From Ornithodoros turicata (taxonomy: Eukaryota; Arthropoda; Arachnida; Ixodida; Argasidae): a DNA stretch of 64,000 nucleotides. The stretch lies in contig NC_088201.1 of the NCBI RefSeq assembly GCF_037126465.1, forward strand, positions 80,070,273 to 80,134,272. Direction: 5' to 3'. Shown one piece after another: positions 54,794 to 64,000 of the stretch (the first letter of the stretch is position 1; the number at the start of each line of letters is the position of its first letter). The translations under genes were made by a program, and so were the position numbers. The notes beneath the pieces were generated by a model that saw only the letters and a list, made by a program, of their open reading frames with translations, searched no databases and was not told where the DNA came from.

Positions 54794-55393
54794 ATGAGAT
54801 CGACTAGGCGCTCTAGGCGCGGCCCGGCTGGCCCCCCTCACCAGCGGACCGGATCTTCCGGTGGCAGCTCGCGCCACTATGCAACTTCGGCGAACGCGCA
54901 TCCCAGAGATGACTTCCCTCCTAGGCCTCGTCACCGTTCTGTTGCAACGTGGACCATTGTACATTCCGGACAACCAGTCCCATGGGCCTCGCGCTCAAGA
55001 TGGGCGTCGCAACCCCGGCCTCTGCGTGGCGCCGACCCGTCTTCCGTACCGCAACCATTTCGAGGTGTAACCATTGAGGATCGTCACCCAGCGGATCCTT
55101 TGCTGCCCTATACAGAGGAAGAAAGACAAGCCTTGTGTCCCAGCTGCGGCGTTCCCATCATCCATCGGGCCACCCATCTGAGAGGACCCCTCCACCGCGT
55201 CCGAATGGAACTAACCCAGACCATGAGAGCTCGAGCCACACGGGTCACGGAGTCTGACCTGAGCGCCGCCATTTCCATGATCCAACGTCATCGGCCGGAG
55301 CTCCTGTTGCCCACCGAACCGCGACCTCAGCAACCACGAGCACTGGACACCGACTTGATCGATCTTCTCGAGGAAGACATGCCAGAGAACTGA
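54794..55393 (+). CDS. Intact 199-residue ORF of the non-autonomous LTR element
   Basis: The only credible gene in the element. Its ATG (54794) follows directly on a strong 3' splice site (TTTATTTTTTTTAG), so it is probably made from a spliced RNA; donors occur at 53769 (LTR) and 54337 (GGCG-GTAAGG). Residues 1-80 are Arg/Ser/Pro/Gly-rich (MRSTRRSRRGPAGPP..), residues 115-128 form a CPSCGVPIIHRATH motif (possible CCHH zinc site), then a helical stretch (TESDLSAAISMIQRHRPELL) and an acidic tail (DLIDLLEEDMPEN). It resembles no Gag, protease or Env that I know. A nucleic-acid-binding, Gag-like role is possible. The element's youth and the open frame suggest it is selected or recently mobile. 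Confidence 0.6.
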   Translation: MRSTRRSRRGPAGPPHQRTGSSGGSSRHYATSANAHPRDDFPPRPRHRSVATWTIVHSGQPVPWASRSRWASQPRPLRGADPSSVPQPFRGVTIEDRHPADPLLPYTEEERQALCPSCGVPIIHRATHLRGPLHRVRMELTQTMRARATRVTESDLSAAISMIQRHRPELLLPTEPRPQQPRALDTDLIDLLEEDMPEN

Positions 55394-55489
55394 GTGTGTG
55401 CTTCGACGGCTTCAGGAACGGCCTACTTTCGTGCCCGTGGATGCGGCATGTTTTTCGTTTTTTGTGAGTCCAATTTGGAGAAGGGGGGA

Positions 55490-55876
55490 TGTGGGAAACA
55501 GAACTTTCCCTGCGAATTGGTTGTCTCGTCACGCTGTCGGGAACTATCATGTGCGGGTTATCTGCTTTTCGTTATTCCCGTCACCACGCCGGTGATATGT
55601 TATCGTTATCTGTGATTGCACGTGCCGCTCTTCGAAGTGTTACTGGGCGCGAGGATTCTTTTCCTTAAAAGGGGACCACCGTAGGATTTTGGGGACTCCG
55701 ACTCCGAGCATTGCGGCAGTGTGTTCGGTAAGGCTTTGTACGTGGTGAGGTATGTCATTAAACGTTTGATTGCATTCTTCCTTTTGAGTTGGTTGCACTT
55801 CCTTCTGGTAGCGAGTGGGTGGAACGGCCCCGGGTGTGGGACCGCCGGCTCTGGGAGCCGTGAGGCGGTCGCCACA
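55490..55876 (+). repeat. 3' long terminal repeat
   Basis: Matches the 5' LTR except for a 7-bp indel (GAGCATTGCGG here against GAGCATTGGGCATTGCGG) and an AATTGGTTG/AATTTGTTG substitution. Confidence 0.9.
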
Positions 55877-56974
55877 AGATGTAGCCTGCGGAACAGCATC
55901 CACGTTTTGACATACTGCTTGGCAACAGCAGCTACATGTCTGTCGACTACCCCGTGAAACAGCTTAATTTTACTGCACTGTTCTCTAATGAAATTGTGAC
56001 TTGCATTAATAAACAGATTTTCTTCGTTACAACAAACTTGAGTGTGCCTGTCTCATTCGCCTACACGTTTTCCTGTACGTCGTGCAGCCGAATTCTACAT
56101 GGATCCACAGATTGGGTAACTGCAGATTTTATATCGGGCATCGACCTATAGAGCTCTGCGCCAAGAACCGTCCGCATGCGCAATTCATGTTTTTTTTTTC
56201 ATTTAAACTCGTGTGCAAAGATACAAACAACTTGATGTGTCTGTTAATAGTTCAATCGCATGATAGAGCTAGCTATCATCCATCTGCTGCGTAGTTCACT
56301 TCGTAACTTAAAACGAATTCAGAAACACAAACGCAGGTCACTGTCCACAAGAAAAGACCTAAACGACACGCAAAGCCAAGGACCACAGAACCTACAACAC
56401 TACTCCAACAAGCATGAGGACTTAAACACTTCGGGGTGCCGCGGAAGCCACAAATCACCAATTCCACAAACCTCTGCAGCTGTAGATCAATAAGTTCAAA
56501 ATACATTTCCCCAATTCAGAAACCGACGATTTCGCATAATCTTCGCCTTCGCACTGCTTACTGTTGACATTAGGTGCATTAGACTTCGCTTGGACCTGTT
56601 AGATGGCTTGGATTGACCTGTAATCCACTGCCATCCAACCAATGATCCAGCTTTGAGCACAGTCTGTCGAGAAACGTTATACTTTGCGCCAAGTATGGGG
56701 GGGGGGCAGATATTTCTGCGCTAGTAACTGTGGGACGTCTGATGGCTGCCGCCTGTGTTTGTCGCGCTGAACAGGTGGAAATGCATGGGAAAATGGCGAC
56801 TTACGCCCACCTGGTTTCCTCCGAGGCGCCGACCTGTCTGACCGTTGTGCAGCTGGCGTCTATGTGGGCAGACGGTGATTTCGTTTCCTGGATTTCGAAG
56901 ATGTTCGTTCCATAGACGAACGCAGGAATGAAAGGTAAGCAGACAAACGTTTGATGCATGTCAGTGATCAGACG
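55877..56974. other. Intergenic; possible orphan coding stretch
   Basis: A plus-strand frame 56260-56493 (RIQKHKRRSLSTRKDLNDTQ) and overlapping frames have no recognised family. A G-run lies at about 56697-56706. Confidence 0.3.
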
Positions 56975-56982
56975 TTTAATAC

Positions 56983-58497
56983 TAGGGCTCGGTATCTAAC
57001 ACGTTTTTCCGATTTTCGTTTAAAACGTTACCGTTTAAACGTTTAATACGCCGTTTAGGTTAACGTATAGTCTGCAAAAGGTTTCCTTATGATAGTTTTA
57101 AACGTAAAGTTTAATGCGAAACGTTTAAAGGTGTCGTTAATGTGACACGTTTAAGCGATGAAATGAAGCGGTTGAGCGTTATGTCAAGGTCGTTTAAACG
57201 TCTTGTTAATACGAAACGAAACGCATTTCGAAACGGACAGTTGTTTAAGCAACTTCTTATTTCTATTAATGGAAAACATGGACGCGCCAGCCATTACAGG
57301 GACAGAGACCGAAGTTGTCTCCGTTATGCCTGGCGCGTCCACGGTTCCCATCAGTAATTACCAACTACGCCAGTTTCTCACTGTCTTATAAGTAGCTTAT
57401 TACTTTATTTCATATTTGGCTTTTAAGCAACCCCCCCCCCCCCTATTTGTGTTCATTTAATTTAGTCGTACAGTTCATTATGAACCGACGTGTTTCACTA
57501 TAGTTCTAAACATGTCAAGCTCGTAATGGCGGTGATGACGTTTGAATCTTTCGGGTAGTTTATACTGAAAAATCCGTATCTATCTTCTTTACGCGAGTAG
57601 TATTTTGGTGAAAAGACCAACGCGGAAGATTGTCACCTTGAGCGACTACTTTAGCCTGAAGCATGTAACCAGCTCTTTCCTACTGGTTCCAACTATTGCA
57701 CTCTAGAACCAGAACAATTGCCAATTACGCATCAAGAACCAATCACTGTCCGGAATGATATACAACAACAACAACTTTATTTTCGGCCTTGGAGAGTGGG
57801 GAGTTTCATCGCGACAGGCGATACTCTACCCCAGTGCTTGGTGGAATGGGGGGAATAAAATAACGAGCCCCTTTACAATAACGATCTTTCTTGCGCCAGA
57901 GTGCGAAAAAAGGGATGAGCACGATTTTTGTGGCATGATGCGCTGACGCGAATTCCCACAAAGAGCCGTACACCTCCCGTTATGAACAAATTGTGATGGA
58001 GAAAAGGATAACACTCAGAATTGTAATCCTGCCGGACGATGTCGATGAGATAAAGCTCCGTTTTTGGAGTGTCAGCGATCCCAATGTCATGAGTGCACGC
58101 GGAGCGTAGTTCGGTGTACGCTGCGAGCGGGGTCATGGCAACGCTCTATTAACCACCAAGAAACGGAGTAAAATGCGCCCTGCGCTGTGATTGTGCTTTA
58201 TTAAACACAAGACGGTCACAAATGAGCGGGACAAAGTAACATGCCACTTCAACGATACCCTCCACTGTCTTTCAAGGAAAGTAAGCTGTAGTATTTAGAG
58301 GAGGAAATAAAACGATTAAAAACGAATATGTAAAAGAAAACAATTAAACATCTCCTAGGAAAACGTTCATATACGTATACGTGCCGCTGTACGTGTATGC
58401 AAACGAAAACGTTTTATCTGTGAAACGTGTTACAAAACGCGTTTCTCAAGAAAACGTTTAAACGTTTTGACGTGTAAACGTTTAACATAGAGCTGTA
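56983..58497. mobile_element. hAT element with AAACGTTTAAACG-rich ends and perfect 8-bp duplication
   Basis: Flanked by the perfect octamer TTTAATAC (56975-56982 and 58498-58505). Ends TAGGGCTCGGTATCTAACAC and inverse of TACAGCTCTATGTTAAACG. Each end carries ~200 bp dense in AAACGTTTAAACG-type palindromic words. No transposase is visible. A minus-strand I-clade LINE 3' fragment (57763-57890) is inserted within. A C-run lies at 57430-57443. Confidence 0.8.
57763..57890 (-). repeat. 3' end fragment of the I-clade LINE
   Basis: CAACAACAACTTTATTTTCG, GGGGAGTTTCATCGCGACAG and GGGGGGAATAAAATAACGAG match the 3' end of the LINE at 59706-61377 and the fragment at 42089. Only the terminal ~130 bp are kept. 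Confidence 0.7.
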
Positions 58498-58505
58498 TTT
58501 AATAC

Positions 58506-59705
58506 TGCCGCCTAACAGTGTGCATAACTGAGGTACGCCTTGTCCCGTATTACATCACTTCCTGCCGGTCATCAGTCATGACCTGGTTGATGTGCTATTC
58601 TGTATCGCGTTACTAGTTGCGTTTCGTTTTGCTATTTGAATGTGTCTGATGTGTAATACACTCGTGTGCAAAAAGGAAAACAGCATGTATCGCGTACGCC
58701 TGGCTCCCCGAATGGTGCGTAACGATAGCATGTCTTGCATAGCGTATTCAGTCAATTAACCTTGCTCTGCTTGACCATATCGTTAGCAGGTTTTTGTTAA
58801 ATTCAGACATCGACAGCTGTTCGTGGCCCTGCGATCGCCATGCATATCGCCCCTGCCACCTGAAAATTCTACAGTTCTGCTAGGATGAAGCGAATGGCCC
58901 CCTCAAAGATTGTATAATATGATAGTCACTGAGCTTTCTGTTGTTCTGCAGTATTTATTCTTTATTCGATAGTATTCTGTAATAATCGCGTAGATTTACT
59001 TCCATTCGAATGTTGCTTCTTGTTTATATGTTTACAGTGTCAATAAATTTGGTCATGTTCATTCCTTCGTCTTCTAGATTTTCTGCTTCCCGATAATATT
59101 ACGCGATGGCCTGCCGAAGCGCCGGGAACAGAGGGGAGGATGGAGCATCCGAGTGAGAGAGTATAGGAGAGGGCACGCAGAGCACACGCGCAGTTCGATC
59201 AAGTCAGCGCGCGCTTTTTGGCGCCATTTTCCGGCTCGCTCGTCGCGATTCGCTACGGATGATCACGTGGCCAAGGGGAGCGGTGGTTTTCGTGGCGAAA
59301 CTGGAAGCTACAGCAGCTCTCCACTGGTACGATGAGGGGTGAGAGCACGGAAGCGCACAAGGCGCAAGTGAGACTGAATCAAATGAATCGGTCTCAACGG
59401 CTGAACCTTTTGATTCAGTTTGAGTCGTATGAATTACGGTTGGCTGCTGTGCTGCTGCTCTCCTCGAGTCGAAGTGTCTCGTTTGCTGTGCGTTTTAGAC
59501 CACCGATCCGTGTAACAGTCCGTTCGCTTTCGACCGTTCAAGTTCGAAGGAGAATCTTTGTATGGTTGTGCTTGTGCAGTTCACCGATTCATTGAGTGAT
59601 CCATTTGCGATGGAGCTCGGTTAGGTGGTTCGGTTGTGCGGTGTGCTCGGGGGGCTCACTGAATCGTGTTCTGATTCGTTCGCTTCGGGACGGTCGCTGG
59701 GGAAT
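58506..59705. other. Intergenic; left part of a GAATCGATTC-type element
   Basis: From about 59375 the sequence contains GAATCAAATGAATCGG, TTGATTCAGTTTGAGTCGTA and similar words, matching in style the right-hand GAATCGAATGAATCGATTCA at 62330. A hAT-like element seems to have received the LINE at 59706. No gene. Confidence 0.3.
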
Positions 59706-61377
59706 AAACAACAACTTTATTACGGGATGATGGCTGGGGAATTTCATTTTCCGGGGGCGATACTCTATCCCATTGCTGATGGTGATGCGGGGAATGAAAT
59801 AATGAGCCCGTTCACAATAATGGTCGAAGTCCTGTGGTGTCCAGAAAGGTGAGAGAACCTTGAGAGCGGAGCGTTGCTGTGCTGGATGCGGCCAGGGACC
59901 AAGTAATTTTGTGAGAGAGAGGGGCGGAACTCTAGCTCGTTGAGGAATGCGGAGAGTACGGTTAGGGAAGGTTGGTAGTGTGAGCAAAGGAGAAGAATGT
60001 GCTCTAGATCTTCAACAGCACCACAGTGGGAAGAGGCAACTTGTCTCAAGCGGTAGCGCCATTCTGCTGTGAAGGCCACGTCGAGGCGCACTCGATGAAC
60101 TAATGCAGCATCTTGGCGAGAGATCTGTGCAGGCATGCGGAAACCGAGCGCTGGGTCAGCACTGCTCAGCCACGAGGCGTCGACGTACTGACCGACAACG
60201 TCCTCTCAGCAGTGCAATACGCGTCCGTCTCCGAGACGAGAGAGCTGCTTCGGTGGCGCTGTCAACCTCTTCATTGCCTTCGACACCGCAACGAGCTATA
60301 ACCCATTGGAGAACGAGCCTGTGCCCTGCTTCGTAGACAAGTTTGTAAGCCATTAACACGTCCATAACCAACGGTGCGGATGAGCCTCTTATGCGAGAAT
60401 CTTAAATTGCTTGCAGCGCCGACGTTGAGTCTGTGAAGCCCACCCAGTTCCGTGGGGTACAGTGAACGATGTGCTGCAGAAAGAAAAGTATGGCATAGAG
60501 TTCCGCAGCTGTGGATGAGGTATGATGCCAAAGGCGACGTCCTTCAACTACGCCTTAGGATGGGGTGACGAATGCCGACGTGGACTTGCCATTTCGAGAT
60601 GCGCCATTGGTGTATGCGGCGGCAGAGGTAGAAAACTTCGCATCTACAAGAGCATAAAAATGGGCTCGAAGGACGAAGGTCCTGGAGGTCAGGAAGACGT
60701 GCGAAGGTGGGTGGCACAGGCAGAGACTAGTGGGCGTTCGGCGGTGTGAAGCCAGTGAGATCCTGGCGTGTCCTCTGCGCTACGGGATGGAAATCACTTT
60801 CAGGACGGTATCGAATTTTCCTGAGAAGTGGGTGACGGGGAACGTGAGCACGCAAACGTAGGAAGTGTCGAGCCGTTTCCCACTTATGGAGGACCTCCAC
60901 CGGGAGTTCACCAGCTTCAGCTAGGACCTGCCGTCTTTCAGCCATTCTTGGAAATCCAAGGCAGCGGCGAAGGCTTCGTGCGAACAGGGTCCGAAGGGTA
61001 TTTAACGATGTTGTAGAAACCCTGTGCAAGACTGGAAGGCTGTAAAGCACAGTCGCCCTCACCAAAGCCGCGTGAACGGCTAGAAAGGATCGTTGATCAC
61101 AGCCCCAGCCTAAGCCAGAAAGATGTAGAATTGCAGGAAGCCATCGCTGCACTTTGGCTTCATGGTGCTTAATGTGGCGAGCCAAGCGCAGGTTAGAGTC
61201 CAAGGCCACACCAAGAAAGCGATGGGAACGCACAGTCTGGAGCTTCTTTGCACCCACCCAAACAGGGAAATTACTTGTAGCCTTGTGAGTGAAAGGAAGC
61301 TCGACGCACTTTTCGGGCGAGAGGTCCCATCCAAGTCGTGTAAGGTAGACATGGACATTGTTTAAGGGTTGTTGCAA
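59706..61377 (-). mobile_element. I-clade non-LTR retrotransposon with RNase H, 5'-truncated
   Basis: On the minus strand it starts in the RT connection region near 61377 and ends at 59706 in AATAAAGTTGTTG, the tail shared by the fragments at 42089 and 57763. It carries the end of the RT, an RNase H domain and a C-terminal Cys/His segment, the arrangement typical of the I clade. Confidence 0.8.
59765..61377 (-). pseudogene. I-clade LINE ORF2: RT end, RNase H and C-terminal finger
   Basis: 61377-60727 is open: YLTRLGWDLSPEKCVELPFT, RFLGVALDSNLRLARHIKHH, LVRATVLYSLPVLHRVSTTS and RRCLGFPRMAERRQVLAEAG. The RNase H domain follows in broken frames: AAAYTNGASRNGKST, TAAELYAILFFLQHI (catalytic Glu), GFTDSTSALQAI (catalytic Asp) and a GVEGNEEVDSATEAAL end (Asp). 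The first catalytic Asp appears as Asn or is lost. The last part (60136-59765) reads RQDAALVHRVRLDVAFTAEW and HCGAVEDLEHILLLCSHY, the terminal Cys/His block. Several stops and frame changes make it non-functional. Confidence 0.8.
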
Positions 61378-62345
61378 ACTGAGGAATAATTATCTGTCTG
61401 AGTCGCTGATTCATGGTGTGATTCGTTCTCTTCGGGCTATTCTGGGACTGTTCGTTCGCGCTTCGTGGCGTGATCCACGAAATGGTCTGGCCGCTCCTGA
61501 TCGTTTGAGTGGGAACGGGGCTTGAATTGGTTTGCTGATGCTTGGTGTTCCTCGGTTGATCCTTCACGGGGGATGGATCCCGTTTGGCACCTAACGAGTT
61601 GTTTATCTCATTGAGCGATCTTAATTACGGTAGCTGCTCTGGCGCGTTCGCTCAAAAGGGGGCGCAAGCGTTGCCGTGCTCGTTGTGAGGGACATGGTGT
61701 TGGCTCATAGTCACAGCGTCCCAGGCTGAAGTTCGAGAGTGGGGTATGATCCTCAACGTGTGCCATTTCTGTGAACTGCCGGGGTCTCAGCAACGCGTTT
61801 GTGCCGGTGAGCGAAATGAATTTTCATGCATATGTTAGGAAGGCAGGGTGGTCGTGCAGTCTGTGAAATGCGAACGTTAGTTGGCATCTGGGAATTCGAT
61901 GTTAACGGATTCGATGTCAATTTTTTGAATTACTAGGCATCAGTGCTGGCTCGTCCAGATTCCTTGTTACTGTGTGATACAATACTGATATATATGACAA
62001 GGGCGTGAAAACCAGTGTAGCTGAGTCGATGAAAGCTCGATATGCACGTGGGGACGCAAAACTAAACTGTTCTCTGCAGGTCCGTTTCTTTATGTCGTGT
62101 TTGTTCATTTCTTATGAGTGCCGTGCTGATTGTGAGTATGTTATAACAAGCAGAGATAACCACAGCAACGTGCGGATGCGGGAAGAGCGCCTCCCTTCTC
62201 TTGACTTGTTTCTTTATAATAAATGTGAGGTCACCGGTCACGTGACTTGATGATGTCGACGCGTCCCGTGGTGTCGTGACATCACTGAATCACTTAACGA
62301 ATATTTTGAACAAATCACTAAAAAGAATTGAATCGAATGAATCGA
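61378..62345. other. Intergenic; right part of a GAATCGATTC-type element
   Basis: Contains GATTCATGG, GATTCGTTCTC and, at the right end, GAATCGAATGAATCGATTCA followed by TTTTGCCCATCATTA, whose inverse (TAATGATGGGCAAAA) is a typical hAT terminus. The left terminus was not identified. Confidence 0.4.
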
Positions 62346-62673
62346 TTCATTAAAAAAGAGTAATTTTGCCCATCATTATGCTTTGGCTTGCTTTGACTCG
62401 CGTCTGCGACGAATGTCGCAGCGGCGGCAGCACGAATCTCGCCAAACATAACAAAACCATGGTAACACAATATAACGCATTAAATATGCACACAATAAAC
62501 TTGTCTTTTAGGCTATTCAAATAGTTTGTTGCTGGCTTCTAATGCGATTGCCTGTACGTTGTGCTGTGGTGACGCAACGGCATTGCTTCTGCTTCATGTC
62601 TGCGATGTCCGAGTACGCGGTGGAAGAAATATTGTGATGCAAAGCACATATTACCCCACACGTTGATGCTGCA
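62346..62673. other. Putative 5' region of the next gene
   Basis: No repeat or coding feature recognised. It lies upstream of the first exon at 62674. Confidence 0.3.
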
Positions 62674-64000
62674 ATGCCGAAAAGGTACCGCGAGTGGATG
62701 TTAACAGGTAATGTTGCAAAACCTCGCACGATGAAAATAAGGCATATGACGAAACTCGCCCAACTCAACGCTGATCATGAACAAAGTAATGCCGAAGTGG
62801 CACCGGACACAAGCTACGTGTCCCTCAGCGGTTCGCTGGAAGATGCTGCGTCACAGGAGAATGTCACTTCAACGGGAATGATGCTCATAGCGACGTCCAA
62901 AACGACGCGCCTTACGATCTATCAAGTGATGATGAAAGTCCTTTTGAAAACTCTCTCCAATGCATTATTAACGTGAGTAGACTGTATACGAGATAGCTTG
63001 TTTTTTTTTTATTACTTTCTTCATTCGTGCTAAACTCGGTCTGCACACTAGATTGGCGTAACAAAGTAGTCATATTGCACTCTTAGAACTCAGAGACAAG
63101 GCCCATTATGGAACGGGGATATGAAGGCTGCATGGAAGACGATTCGACAGACTCCCTTTGTGACTCAAGCGACGAGGAAGCCAGCTCGGAGGATCGTGGC
63201 ACACAATCAGAATTCGTAAGTGTCTGTCATGACTGTACCGCACCAAATCAATGCGGGTGCTGTAAAGTAAAAATTTTCACCAACATTTCCGTGTAAAAAG
63301 AGTGTTATCTGCCCATTACACTCAACTTACGCTCATATCACACCAGCTTAGAGAAAAGTAAATATGTCGTCACCATACCGGTGTGCAGAAACGGTGTGCT
63401 CCATGACTTGCACTATTTTTACATGTGTTCTGTACCGTGCATGCACTGGATGTTTCTTGAAATGCACTCAAGCTGTGGGCGTGTAAATATACCGTCTGCC
63501 CTTTACACTTCAACGACAACAGCGCGAGTTCCCTCATACTGTCTGATTCCGCCTGAGTGCACTGCTCAGACTCAACTAACCTCATGGCGGTGGGGTTGTC
63601 ACTATTTTTCATTTCAGTGTACTGTGCCGGACTCTGGTCATCAGGTTCCGGGTTTGGTTGCACTGGGTCTCGCAATTACCTCTAACACAAGCACTAAGTA
63701 CACTGGGTGTATTTAGGAACACCCAACCTTAGGGTGTAGGCTCCACACTAAGAAGGGTGGTCATTATGAAGCACCATTTGACACTCAAAACGCTGTAAGA
63801 AAGTTTACTGTGTCTATGAATAATGCTAGATTATGTAGCGCCATGAGTTTTCATGAGTGCCGTTGCATGCATCACAATTGCGCGTTTTGGTATAATTGCT
63901 GATATTCATTTTGTCGTTTATTGCAGGACGAAGCGCTGTATCCGGTATCACGCATAACTGTTGGAGAAAGCATGATGCTAATCCTGGGGCACAGCCTGCG
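62674..64000 (+). pseudogene. 5' exons of a transposon-derived-looking gene, continues past the window
   Basis: Exon 1, ATG 62674 (MPKRYREWMLTG), has a possible donor ACAG-GTAATG at 62708. A second coding stretch ends at donor AAC-GTGAGT (62973), reading DAPYDLSSDDESPFENSLQC after an apparent frameshift near 62880. A third (to 63215, donor TTC-GTAAGT) reads MEDDSTDSLCDSSDEEASSE. The fourth starts at 63927 after a good acceptor (TTTATTGCAG) and reads DEALYPVSRITVGESMMLIL, then GHSLR at the edge. A basic start, acidic linker exons and then LYPxSxITxxESxxxIxxxxLR is, from memory, the start of large uncharacterised transposase-like proteins in animal genomes. Exon limits are approximate. Confidence 0.45.

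Larger units (their letters stand above)
53524..55876 (+). mobile_element. Young non-autonomous LTR retrotransposon
   Basis: Two LTRs (53524-53917, 394 bp; 55490-55876, 387 bp) begin TGTGGGAAACAG and end GTCGCCACA. The differences seen are a 7-bp indel near 53745 and one or a few substitutions. They are flanked by a 4-bp duplication AGAT. A primer binding site TGGCGCCCAACGTGGGGC (53920-53937, tRNA-Lys type) follows the 5' LTR, and a purine tract GGAGAAGGGGGGA precedes the 3' LTR. The 1.57-kb interior has no protease, RT or integrase, so it must borrow them. Ty3/gypsy affiliation is suggested by the 4-bp duplication but is unproven. Confidence 0.9.

Overview
The window looks like eukaryotic, repeat-dense nuclear DNA from an arthropod, most likely an ixodid tick or another chelicerate. 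The reasons are GT-AG introns, non-LTR and LTR retroelements, a Polinton, tRNA-derived SINEs, many foldback MITEs, and fragments of a neprilysin-like M13 peptidase (a family strongly expanded in ticks). The tick assignment is an inference from repeat style; the eukaryotic one is secure. There are no bacterial operons, CRISPR arrays, rRNA genes or functional-looking tRNA genes.

Layout. 1-21 kb is transposon debris: nested hAT-like elements (1172-2748), foldback MITEs, SINEs, a 5'-truncated LINE with a clean target-site duplication (8301-9542), a Penelope-like terminal inverted repeat with a hammerhead-like motif (15300-15526), a tandemly duplicated M13 peptidase exon (13613-14199) and a possible small secreted-protein exon (16357-16755). 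A BEL/Pao-like gag start lies at 21150-21420.

21.6-38.7 kb is a decayed Polinton/Maverick: major capsid protein, adenain-like protease, protein-primed DNA polymerase B, a small conserved protein, A32-type packaging ATPase, three small virion-type ORFs, an integrase and one or two further ORFs. Nearly every recognisable core gene has an isolated frameshift or nonsense codon. The polymerase was split by a LINE (about 24527-30290). That LINE was itself split by a 3.1-kb TTAA-target DNA transposon (25289-28433). At the right side a CCCAGTC-ended element (36829-38369) interrupts another ORF with a 2-bp AC duplication.

39-51 kb holds a foldback element with a perfect 74-bp palindrome, a 5.6-kb element with CACTGTAAAAAA ends (43404-48967), and a second copy of the TTAA element (49604-51128). 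The CACTG element carries a broken gene of an uncharacterised transposon-associated family followed by an unusual tandem array whose unit keeps an exon, a donor and an acceptor. 51.6-53.4 kb holds four minus-strand exons of a BEN-domain gene in one consistent reading frame, with the BEN exon hit by a 304-bp foldback MITE. 53.5-55.9 kb is a very young non-autonomous LTR retrotransposon carrying one intact 199-codon ORF and no pol. 57-62 kb holds a hAT element with perfect 8-bp duplications and an I-clade LINE with RNase H. The first exons of a further, probably transposon-derived gene run off the right edge (62674-64000).

Almost all of the recognisable coding capacity belongs to mobile elements. 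The best candidates for host genes are the BEN-domain gene, the M13 fragment and the small secreted protein.
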